In this document: positions 9,727 through 17,502 of the stretch, piece by piece | Numbering within the stretch: the first letter of the stretch is position 1 | Layout: every line of letters starts with the position of its first letter | Assembly (NCBI RefSeq): GCF_020524485.1 | Contig: NZ_JAIVLF010000005.1 | Coordinates: 496,001-560,000, forward strand | Source of the DNA: Novosphingobium profundi | GTDB taxonomy: Bacteria > Pseudomonadota > Alphaproteobacteria > Sphingomonadales > Sphingomonadaceae | Length of the DNA stretch: 64,000 nucleotides | Direction of reading: 5' to 3' | Notes under the pieces: generated by a model | Told to the model about the DNA's origin: nothing | What the model saw: the letters and a program-made list of their open reading frames with translations, nothing else | The model's database searches: none | Translations under genes and position numbers: made by a program

Positions 9727-10937
9727 ACTACGGCCAGACAGTCCACGGCGAGGAGGAAATCGCCGCCGTGCTCGAGGTGCTGCGCACCTCCACCCAGATG
9801 GGCCCCAAGGTCCGCGAGATGCAGGAGAAGGTCGCCGCGCTCTTCGCGAAAGACCACGGGATCATGGTCAACTCCGGCTCCTCGGCAAACTACCTCGCGG
9901 TCGAACTGCTCGACCTGCCCAAGGGAAGCGAGGTCATCACTCCGGTGCTCACCTTCGCAACGACGGTCGCCCCGCTCGTGCGCGCAGGGCTCGTGCCCAG
10001 CTTCGTCGATGCCGCGCCGGGCACCTACAACATCGATGTCGACAAGATCGAGGCGATGATCACACCGCGAACCAAGGCGATGATGATCCCCTCGCTGATC
10101 GGCAACCTGCCCGACTGGGACCGCATCTGGGAGATCGCCCAGGCCCATGGCCTCATGGTGATCGAGGACAGCGCCGACACGCTGGGCGCCACCTTGCATG
10201 GCACCAGCACGGGGACGCGCTCGCACATCTCGACGACCAGCTTCTACGGCAGCCACGTCATCAACGCGGCGGGCAATGGCGGCATGCTCTGCGTCTCGGA
10301 CCCGGACCTTGCGCGGCGCGGCCTGCTGCTACGCTCGTGGGGACGGACAAGTTCGCTCTACGTCGATTCCGAAAGCATCGACAAGCGCTTCAACGTCGAG
10401 CTCGACGGGTTCAGCTACGATGCCAAGTTCCTGTTCGAGGAGCTCGGCTTCAATGTCGAACCTTCCGAGATTGGTGCCGCTTTCGGTCTGGTCCAGCTGG
10501 GCAAGCTGGAACACAACATCGCCGCGCGCGAGCACAATTTCCAGCGCCAGTACGACTTCTTCAAGGCCTATGAGGACTGGTTTGAACTGCCCCGCCAGAT
10601 GCCCGGCTCGCGCACCGGCTGGCTGGCCTTCCCGCTCACCATTCGCGAGGATGCACCCTTCACCCGGCGCGAGCTGCAGACCTGGTTGGAGGGAGCCGAC
10701 ATCCAGACCCGGCCGGTCTTTACCGGCAACATCCTGCGCCAGCCAGCCATGAAGTCGGTGACCGTGGCGCGCGATCCCGCAGGCTATCCAGTCGCCGACG
10801 ATGTCATGCGCGGCGGCATCCTGCTCGCCTGTCACCACGGCCTCACGGACGCGCATATCGACTACATGCATGGACGCTTCGAGGATTTCAGCAACGCGCT
10901 CACTGACCAGCGCAGCCGGGAGGTTTCGAATGCCTGA
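9717..10937 (+). CDS. DegT/ColD-like PLP-dependent NDP-sugar 3-dehydrase (His in place of Lys, no Fe-S cysteines)
   Basis: A 406-residue fold-type I PLP enzyme of the DegT/DnrJ/EryC1/StrS group. Cofactor-binding landmarks are NSGSSAN (52-58) and VIEDSADTLG (148-157). Where aminotransferases carry the Schiff-base lysine, this protein has His180 (SFYGSH), the hallmark of sugar 3-dehydrases. The CDP-specific enzyme RfbH/E1 also needs a [2Fe-2S] cluster held by closely spaced cysteines. The corresponding stretch here (about 205-240) has no cysteine. That pattern matches GDP-sugar ColD, which removes the 3-hydroxyl with PLP and glutamate only. It is tightly embedded between rfbG and the methyltransferase. 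I infer a CDP-sugar substrate from that context. Confidence 0.85.
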   Translation: MRVNYGQTVHGEEEIAAVLEVLRTSTQMGPKVREMQEKVAALFAKDHGIMVNSGSSANYLAVELLDLPKGSEVITPVLTFATTVAPLVRAGLVPSFVDAAPGTYNIDVDKIEAMITPRTKAMMIPSLIGNLPDWDRIWEIAQAHGLMVIEDSADTLGATLHGTSTGTRSHISTTSFYGSHVINAAGNGGMLCVSDPDLARRGLLLRSWGRTSSLYVDSESIDKRFNVELDGFSYDAKFLFEELGFNVEPSEIGAAFGLVQLGKLEHNIAAREHNFQRQYDFFKAYEDWFELPRQMPGSRTGWLAFPLTIREDAPFTRRELQTWLEGADIQTRPVFTGNILRQPAMKSVTVARDPAGYPVADDVMRGGILLACHHGLTDAHIDYMHGRFEDFSNALTDQRSREVSNA

Positions 10938-12189
10938 GAACACGACCATGCCGCCGCTCGCCACCAACGCCACGCTGTCCACCTGCCGGGCCTGCAAGGC
11001 GCCTTCGCCCTACCTGTTCCTGCCGCTGGGCGACCATGCCCCGGCGCAGATGCTAATCCGCCCCGACGATCTCGGTCGTCCCCAGCCCGCGTTTCCGCTC
11101 AACACCCAGGTGTGCCTGGAATGCGGCCTGATCGAGATCGCCGACCAGATCCCGGCCGACTTCTTCCGCCACTACCTTTACGTCCCCTCCGGCGCGGCGC
11201 GCATGCACACCCACTTCCATGATTTCGCCGAAGTCCTTGCCGGGATCGCGGGCGAGGAGCTGATCGTCGACATCGGCAGCAACGACGGGCTGCTGCTCGC
11301 CGCCTGCAACACGCTGGGCTGTACGACACTGGGCTTCGATCCGGCCGAGAACATCGCCGAACTCGCCGCCCAGCGCGGGGTCGAGACCTTCCTCGCCTAC
11401 TTCACGCCCGAGACGGCCGCGCAGGTCCGGGACGAGCGCGGTCCTGCCAAGGTGATCGTCACCACCAACACTTTCAATCACATCGGTGACCTGCACACCT
11501 TCATGGAAGCGATCTGCATCCTGCTGGCCCCCAACGGCACCTTCGTGATCGAGGTTCCGCGCGCCAAGGAGTACATCGAGCACACCGAATTCGACAACAT
11601 CTACCACGAGCACGTCTCCGAGTTCAGCCTGCTCTCGATTGCCAAGCTGGCCGCGAACTTCGACCTTGAAGTCACCGACGCGCTTTCGCTTCCCGACATC
11701 CACGGCGGCTCGATGCGCGTCTTTCTCACCCGCAAGGAAGCGCCGCGCGCACCCAGTGACCGGGTGGGCGCAATGCTGGCCGAGGAAATGGGTTCGGGGA
11801 TGCTCGAACAACGCACCTACGACGAGCTCGCCTCGCGGGTCGAGGAGATGGGTCAGCAAACCCGTGCTATACTCGATGACCTGAAGGCGCAAGGGCTCAA
11901 GATCGCCGGATACGGCGCCTCGGCGCGCGGCAACACGCTGATCACGCACTTCGGCATCGACACGCGCTATCTCGATTTCCTCGTCGATCGCAACCCGCTC
12001 AAGCACGGGCTCTACTCCCCCAACACGCGCATCCCGATCAAGCCGGTAAGCGCGATCGAGGAGGAGGCGCCGGACGTCCTGTTCGTCCTTGCCTGGAATT
12101 TCTTCGACGAGATCTACGAGCAGCAGGAGGCCTTCCGCGCGCGCGGCGGCAAATTCCTGGTCCCCCTGCCCTCGCCGCAGATCGTCTGA
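10930..12189 (+). CDS. NDP-sugar C-methyltransferase with N-terminal zinc domain
   Basis: A 419-residue protein starting at ATG 10930, overlapping the dehydrase gene by 8 bp. The N-terminal zinc domain has Cys19-x2-Cys22 and Cys62-x2-Cys65. The SAM-binding core follows (VDIGSNDGLLL, 113-123). The C-terminal domain carries KIAGYGASARGNTLI, typical of TylC3/EvaC-like sugar C-methyltransferases. These enzymes add a methyl group at C-3 of a 4-keto sugar. With rfbF, rfbG and the 3-dehydrase it implies a C-methylated 6-deoxy or 3,6-dideoxy sugar. The exact carbon and substrate are inference. Confidence 0.88.
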   Translation: MPENTTMPPLATNATLSTCRACKAPSPYLFLPLGDHAPAQMLIRPDDLGRPQPAFPLNTQVCLECGLIEIADQIPADFFRHYLYVPSGAARMHTHFHDFAEVLAGIAGEELIVDIGSNDGLLLAACNTLGCTTLGFDPAENIAELAAQRGVETFLAYFTPETAAQVRDERGPAKVIVTTNTFNHIGDLHTFMEAICILLAPNGTFVIEVPRAKEYIEHTEFDNIYHEHVSEFSLLSIAKLAANFDLEVTDALSLPDIHGGSMRVFLTRKEAPRAPSDRVGAMLAEEMGSGMLEQRTYDELASRVEEMGQQTRAILDDLKAQGLKIAGYGASARGNTLITHFGIDTRYLDFLVDRNPLKHGLYSPNTRIPIKPVSAIEEEAPDVLFVLAWNFFDEIYEQQEAFRARGGKFLVPLPSPQIV

Positions 12190-12214
12190 CTGACGCTCGC
12201 CTCAGGAGGATTGC

Positions 12215-13201
12215 GTGCCTTCCAGTGTCTCTTTCGTGACAGGTGCCGCCGGCTTCGTCGGCGCGCACCTGGTGCGGCGCCTCCTCGAACGCGGGAGGCA
12301 GGTCCACGCGCTCGTGCGGCCCTCGACCCGGCTCGAACGGCTGGCCCCCGTGCTGGACCGGATCACCCTGCATCGGCTTGACCTTGCTGACCGTCCGGCA
12401 CTGGAGGCCTGCCTCAAGGAGGTTTCGCCCACCCACGTCTACCATCTTGCCGCGGATACACGGCCCCGGGCGGCATCCCCCATCGAGGCGGTCGACACCG
12501 CGATACACTCCAGCCTCACTACCACGCTGCCCCTCGTGCAGGCCCTAGCCAGCCTGCCCGTGCCGCCCCGGATCGTGGTCCGCGCAGGAACACTGGCCGA
12601 ATATGGCCCGACAGACGTGCCCAGCCGTGAGGACGGCCCGGTCCGCCCGGCCACGCCCTATGGCGCGGGCATGCTTGCTGCGACCGCCGCCCTCGACGTC
12701 CTGGCCGCCAGCCTGCCCTTTCCCGTCGTCACGGCCAGGCTTGCCTTGTGCTACGGCCCAGGCCAATCACGCGCATTTCTCCTCGCCGAGGCGATCGACG
12801 CCTTCCTCGACGAGCGCCCGATTGCCCTGTTGGCGCCGGACGACCGCCGCGACCTGATGCACGTTGACGATGCCGTTGCAGGCTTGATGCGGATCGCCGA
12901 CATCGTGCCCGCCAACTGCCCCGTCATTAACATCGGCTCGGGCCATGCCCCGCGCATGGCGGACGTGCTCGATACGCTGCGCGCCCTGATCGGAGCTCCC
13001 GAGGACTTCGTGCGACCGGCCAGTGGAGCGTCGCGACGTCCTGCGACGGAACTGCGCACCTGCCCGGAACTTGCCTGGCATCGTCTTGGCTGGCGCTGTG
13101 AGATCGGGCTGGAGGAAGGGCTTGTGCAAACTATTGCATCCCAGCGCCGCACACGTGCCGCCCGCCGTGCCGAGGCCCTTCTTGCCGAGACCTGGTCGTG
13201 A
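12215..13201 (+). CDS. NAD-dependent epimerase/dehydratase-type SDR protein, catalytic Lys replaced
   Basis: A 328-residue extended SDR. GTG start at 12215, with AGGAGGA four bases upstream. The Rossmann motif is GAAGFVG (10-16), with DLADRPAL and HLAADTRP at the usual places. The active-site Tyr149 sits in TPYGAGMLAAT, so the lysine expected four residues later is Met153. RLALCYGPGQ and DLMHVDDAV are normal family features. It would be expected to reduce or epimerise the keto sugar made upstream. Loss of the lysine questions ordinary SDR chemistry. Its stop overlaps the following GTG start by 4 bp. Confidence 0.85.
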   Translation: MPSSVSFVTGAAGFVGAHLVRRLLERGRQVHALVRPSTRLERLAPVLDRITLHRLDLADRPALEACLKEVSPTHVYHLAADTRPRAASPIEAVDTAIHSSLTTTLPLVQALASLPVPPRIVVRAGTLAEYGPTDVPSREDGPVRPATPYGAGMLAATAALDVLAASLPFPVVTARLALCYGPGQSRAFLLAEAIDAFLDERPIALLAPDDRRDLMHVDDAVAGLMRIADIVPANCPVINIGSGHAPRMADVLDTLRALIGAPEDFVRPASGASRRPATELRTCPELAWHRLGWRCEIGLEEGLVQTIASQRRTRAARRAEALLAETWS

Positions 13202-14211
13202 ACGGCCCCGGCATCACCGGGTTCACCGGCACGTCCCGGACGCTGGTGTCAATCCTGGTTCCGGCCTACAACGAGGAAGGCAACGTCGTTCGCTGCTATG
13301 AGACCATCGTCAAGGTCTTCCGCCAGTTGCCCGATTACGACTACGAGATCATCGTCACCGACAACCACTCGACCGACCGGACTTTCCCGCTGCTGGAAGA
13401 ACTGGCGGCGAAGGATCCCGCACTCAAGGTGATCCGCTTCTCGCGCAACTATGGCTACCAGCGCTCGCTGCTGACGGCCTACCAGGCGGCCAGCGGGGCC
13501 TGCGCAATCCAGCTCGACTGCGACCTGCAGGACCCGCCCGAACTGATCCCCAAGATGCTGCAGCTCTGGCGCATCGGGCATCAGGTCGTCTACGGAATCC
13601 GGCGCACCTTGCAGGACGGCTTCATGATCGCCTCGCTGCGGCGCCTCTACTACCGCTTCGTGTCGTTCATCAGCGAGGACGAACTCCCCGTCAACGTAGG
13701 CGAATTCCGCCTCGTCGACCGGCGCATCCTGGTCGAACTCCAGAAGGTGACCGATGCCTCGCCCTACTTGCGCGGGCTCATCAGCGCGATGGGCTTTTCC
13801 CAGGTCGGGCTCGAGTACGACCGCATGGGCCGCACCGAGGGTGAGAGCAAGTTTCCTCTCAAGTCGATGCTCTCGCTCGCGGTCGACGGGGTGCTCAACC
13901 ATTCGCTGCTACCGCTGCGCCTGGCCTCGATTGCAGGGCTGGTGATCGGCCTGCTCAGCCTCCTTTTGACTTTCGTCTACCTGGTCGGGCGGCTTGTCTT
14001 CGGCCAAGCCTGGCCGGACGGCTTTGCCACCACCACCATCCTCCTCCTGATGTCGATTGCGATCAACGCGATCTTCATGGGTATCCTGGGCGAGTACGTG
14101 GGCCGATTGTTCCTGCAGGCCAAGACCGAGATCAAGCCGATCGTCGAGAGCCAGCTCAACTTTCCGCAGGTCGTCTCGCTTGTGAAGAACGGAAAACAAG
14201 GCAGCGAGTAA
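13198..14211 (+). CDS. GT2 polyisoprenyl-phosphate glycosyltransferase (DPM1/GtrB-like)
   Basis: A 337-residue GT-A enzyme. VPAYNEEGNV, DNHSTDRT and the metal-binding DCDLQDPPE are clear, followed by GEFRLVDRRI and two C-terminal membrane helices (about residues 240-262 and 275-297), as in GtrB and related Dol-P/Und-P sugar synthases. It transfers a sugar from an NDP-sugar to undecaprenyl phosphate on the cytosolic face. It is the last gene of the CDP-sugar run, with a GTGA overlap to the SDR gene. Its 3' end overlaps the convergent gtrA-like gene, its likely functional partner. Confidence 0.9.
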   Translation: MNGPGITGFTGTSRTLVSILVPAYNEEGNVVRCYETIVKVFRQLPDYDYEIIVTDNHSTDRTFPLLEELAAKDPALKVIRFSRNYGYQRSLLTAYQAASGACAIQLDCDLQDPPELIPKMLQLWRIGHQVVYGIRRTLQDGFMIASLRRLYYRFVSFISEDELPVNVGEFRLVDRRILVELQKVTDASPYLRGLISAMGFSQVGLEYDRMGRTEGESKFPLKSMLSLAVDGVLNHSLLPLRLASIAGLVIGLLSLLLTFVYLVGRLVFGQAWPDGFATTTILLLMSIAINAIFMGILGEYVGRLFLQAKTEIKPIVESQLNFPQVVSLVKNGKQGSE

Positions 14212-14611
14212 GCACGAACAGGCAGACGGCATAGGCGAGAACCGCCAGCCCCTGCACCAGCGGACTGCCCGCATGTCCCAGCGCCCGCCCCGCGGCCACA
14301 ACCCCCAAATTGACGGCATAGGACATCGCAAAGGCGAGCGCATAAGCCCGAAGAGCCCGGCGGCTCATCGGCTCCCGACGGCGATAGGTCAGACTGTGGT
14401 GCAGCGCATAGGAGATCGGAAAGCCCAGCGCGAAGCCCAGGACGTTGGCACCATAGTCACCGACGCCCGCAAGGAGCCAGGCCAGGATCAGGCCATAACC
14501 GATCGCCGTATTGCCAAGCCCGACAAGACCGAAGCGCAGAGCCAGCAAGAGTTCGGAGCGCAGAGCCGCCCCGTGCAGGCGGTTCAACCGAGCACCTGCC
14601 GCACCTGGCAA
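14156..14611 (-). CDS. GtrA-family membrane protein (putative Und-P-sugar flippase)
   Basis: A 151-residue protein with four predicted membrane helices. The family opening RFGLVGLGNTAIGYG starts near residue 25, and the usual basic loop SLTYRRRE lies between helices. GtrA proteins are thought to flip sugar-linked undecaprenyl phosphate to the periplasm for GT-C enzymes such as the one at 5955. The last 56 bp lie on the opposite strand of the GT2 3' end, a convergent overlap. The start at 14611 is the furthest upstream ATG before the family core and could be a few codons long. Confidence 0.82.
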   Translation of the reverse strand: MPGAAGARLNRLHGAALRSELLLALRFGLVGLGNTAIGYGLILAWLLAGVGDYGANVLGFALGFPISYALHHSLTYRRREPMSRRALRAYALAFAMSYAVNLGVVAAGRALGHAGSPLVQGLAVLAYAVCLFVLTRCLVFRSSQARRPAES

Positions 14612-15008
14612 GGGAGGCTTCTCGGGCTCGAATCGGCTCCGGAAGAGTAAAGCTGGACAGGCGTTGCCACGAAGACGCTCCTTTCAGGGGCCACAGGGAC
14701 ATGTGCGCGGACATGCGCACCAGCCTTGACGCACGACCTCCACGCTGCCCCTGTGCGCGCCCGGAGACAAGGGCGCAAAGGGGGTGGCCCATGGCCTTTC
14801 GAGGGCTCCCCCAAAGTCGCCCCATCCAGGCCTGCTTGCTCCATCTTTCGAGGCCCATCGCGGCGATTCAGAACAATTGACCCCGGCCTTTTTCCCCGCG
14901 AGGCTCAACCTGTGTCCCCGCGGTATCCGGCACCGGCCAGGCCCCGATCCTCCCGTCTGCCCTTGACCACTTTGGGACCCAGTACAGGATCACCAGGCCC
15001 TTTCGCCC
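14612..15008. other. Intergenic stretch between divergent gtrA-like and acyltransferase genes
   Basis: About 400 bp without a supported gene. Short open frames here resemble no family and follow the GC-rich background. It must contain both divergent promoters. I could not pick out convincing -35/-10 pairs. Confidence 0.5.
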
Positions 15009-16142
15009 ATGCTCGACCGGCTCGACACCCTCGCCCCTACGGCTCCCGACCACCTTGCCCCGCGCACGGCCCAGAGCGCGACCGCGCCCGAGCGTCCGCA
15101 CGTCCAGGACCGGACCTTCAACACCACCGTCCATGCCCTTCGCGGCGTGGCCGCGTTCATGGTCTTCCTCGCCCACATGCTCGGCGGCGTGGGCGAGCAC
15201 GTCTACGCCAACGTCCCGGCTTACCTCGCCCTGACGTACGCGCCCTGGAACTTCGGGCGCTGGGGCGTGTGGTTGTTCTTCGTGATCAGCGGCTTCGTCA
15301 TCCTGCCCAGCGTCATGCGCTATTCCCCGCGCGAGTTCGCCCTACGCCGTCTGCTGCGCCTCTACCCGCTGTTCCTCGCCTTCTCGCTCGTGTTCATTTG
15401 CGCGAACGCTCTCACCAATGCCTATCCCGCGCTCAACGACTGGCGCTCGATCGTGCCTGCGCTGCTCATGATCAACCTGCTCACCCACACCGAGCAATTG
15501 ACGCCCAACGCCTGGAGCCTGAGCTACGAAGTCGTCTTCTACACGCTGTGCTGCCTCATCGTGCACACCGGCGTTCGCACGGGTAACAAGGGCCTTACGC
15601 TGGGCCTCGCGGCCATTTCGCTGGTGTTCCTGTGGCGCTATCCCGCCATGGCGTTCTTCCTCGGCGGGATCGCGGTACGCCTGCTCCACGAGCGCCGGGT
15701 CTGGCCGCCACTGCGGCTACGGCCCTGGCTCGAGATACTGGCCTTCGCCGCGTGCCTGATCCTGGCCTCGGTGCGGCACTATACCTTCGGGCACAGTGAC
15801 CTCTCGGACCCGCGTACCTACGCAGTGTTCCTTGCAACGGTCGCCTACTTCTACCTGGCGATCAGCCCGAACAGCCTGACCTCGCGCCTGCTGGCAAACC
15901 GCTTCTCATCCTATCTCGGCACGGTCAGCTACAGCCTCTACATCTGTCACCCCTACACCTACTACGGGCTGCGCGCGGTATTCGTGAAAGCGGGCCTGTT
16001 CACATCGGACTGGCTCGTCTCGATCACGCTCTTCCTCGCCTGCACGATCCCCCTCACACTGTTGCTGACTGAAGGTGTCTACCGTGCGCTGGAACGCTAC
16101 CCCTACCGACGCTTCTTCCACGAACGCATCTTCCACAAGTGA
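15009..16142 (+). CDS. Acyltransferase 3 family membrane O-acyltransferase (OafA/ExoZ-like)
   Basis: A 377-residue integral membrane protein with about ten hydrophobic segments. The family opening NTTVHALRGVAAFMVFLAHM contains the conserved Arg and the His used for acyl transfer. GVWLFFVISGFVI and RRLLRLYPLF follow, and SYSLYICHPY lies near the C-terminus. Such enzymes O-acetylate or succinylate polysaccharides. The first 36 or so residues are Ala/Pro-rich and uncertain, so translation may begin later. Placed next to a sulfotransferase and a pyruvyltransferase, it fits a block of decoration enzymes. Confidence 0.85.
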   Translation: MLDRLDTLAPTAPDHLAPRTAQSATAPERPHVQDRTFNTTVHALRGVAAFMVFLAHMLGGVGEHVYANVPAYLALTYAPWNFGRWGVWLFFVISGFVILPSVMRYSPREFALRRLLRLYPLFLAFSLVFICANALTNAYPALNDWRSIVPALLMINLLTHTEQLTPNAWSLSYEVVFYTLCCLIVHTGVRTGNKGLTLGLAAISLVFLWRYPAMAFFLGGIAVRLLHERRVWPPLRLRPWLEILAFAACLILASVRHYTFGHSDLSDPRTYAVFLATVAYFYLAISPNSLTSRLLANRFSSYLGTVSYSLYICHPYTYYGLRAVFVKAGLFTSDWLVSITLFLACTIPLTLLLTEGVYRALERYPYRRFFHERIFHK

Positions 16143-16350
16143 GGACGGACACTGACCGGAAGAGCCACGAGACCACCTCCAAGATGCCCCTTTTTGCGCA
16201 GCGCTCAACCTAAGAGGTAATTGCGAGGCTGCGCGCGCAACTTGTACGTAAATCGCACCGACAACGTCTGTGTTTGCAGCGGCTCACCCCACAAGCCACG
16301 CTCCCGTTGCCGGCCGTGACAGTGCATCAACCGGAAGGCCTTGTCCGCCC

Positions 16351-17181
16351 ATGCAGTTCAATGACATCGACTTCGTCATCATTGGAGCCGCCAAATCGGC
16401 GACCACCTGGCTCCAGAAGCAACTGCAGTCCGATCCCGGTGTCTATATGCCGGACCCGGAACTTCACTACTTCTCGCGGGAATATGCGCGCGGTCAGGAC
16501 TGGTACCTCTCGCAGTTCGACACGGATCCGGCAGCCCGGACCGTTGGCGAAAAGTCCAACTCGTACCTCTATTCACCCGAGGCGGCGGCCCGTCTGCATC
16601 GCCACCTTCCGAACGTGAAGCTGGTTGCCCAACTGCGCAATCCGGTCGAACGCGCCTACTCGGGCTACTGCATGCTGTTCCGGCGCGGAGAGGTCGGCTC
16701 GGACATCACGTCCTATCTTGATCCAGCGACGAGCGAGAACATGCAGCTCCTGGGTTCGGGGAACTTCGCCGAGCACCTGAAGCCCTATATCGAGCTCTTC
16801 GGTCAGGAGCGGCTTCTGGTCCTGTTCTTCGAAGGCGTCATGGGCAATCCCGACGCGCAGATGGCCCTTGTTCGCTCCCACCTGGGCCTGCCTTCCCGCC
16901 CCCTCGCCAGCGAAGGAGGAGGGAAGGTCAAGGACAAGACGGTCCCGCTCGTCCCGCCCATCCTGCGAAAGCGCCTTGCCTGGATGAAGCCCCTCGCCCG
17001 CCCCTTGCGCGGCACACCCGCTTTCGAGTCCATGCGCGGACTGATTGCCCGGAGGGTCCAGTACCCGCCGTTGACGGAGGATCTGCGCAAGCGTCTCAAC
17101 GACTACTACAGCCCTTCAATCGAGGCCCTGGAGCGGATCAGCGGCCAGTCCCTTCGCCATTGGTATGGCCCCACGGCATGA
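16351..17181 (+). CDS. Sulfotransferase family protein
   Basis: A 276-residue PAPS-dependent sulfotransferase. The 5'-phosphosulfate loop is GAAKSATTWL (12-21). The 3'-phosphate-binding segment is LRNPVERAYSGY, and EKSNSYLYSPEAA precedes it as in the heparan/NodH-like group. I begin at the ATG at 16351, since upstream codons lack similarity. It probably sulfates a sugar of the neighbouring polysaccharide, inferred from context. It stands alone, with 208 bp upstream and 321 bp downstream free of genes. Confidence 0.87.
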   Translation: MQFNDIDFVIIGAAKSATTWLQKQLQSDPGVYMPDPELHYFSREYARGQDWYLSQFDTDPAARTVGEKSNSYLYSPEAAARLHRHLPNVKLVAQLRNPVERAYSGYCMLFRRGEVGSDITSYLDPATSENMQLLGSGNFAEHLKPYIELFGQERLLVLFFEGVMGNPDAQMALVRSHLGLPSRPLASEGGGKVKDKTVPLVPPILRKRLAWMKPLARPLRGTPAFESMRGLIARRVQYPPLTEDLRKRLNDYYSPSIEALERISGQSLRHWYGPTA

Positions 17182-17502
17182 GGCGGGCAAACGAATGCCA
17201 GCGCTAAGCGGAAAGCCCTCCCCCAGTGTGCCGCTCGGTCCTTCGCGCCCGGGCTCCGCTCCCATGGGCATAGGCGATGTCGATAACGTGCTAATCCCCT
17301 TTATGCAGATGTGCCCCAGCGCGCGCCCTGATAACCCAGATCCTGCGAAGGCTACCGCCAAGGCGGCGCTATACAGGGTCAGATACATATTCTGGACACG
17401 CTCTGATCGAAGCACCTTCCAGGCAAGAGAATGGCAGAACCTCCAAGGCCGCCCCCACTGCGGGATCACCGAATGCGGACACAGCGGGAGAGGGTAACAA
17501 CG
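17182..17502. other. Intergenic stretch before the pyruvyltransferase gene
   Basis: About 320 bp with no supported gene. Only the ribosome-binding site of the following gene (GGGAGAGGG, about 10 bases before the ATG at 17503) stands out. Confidence 0.5.
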
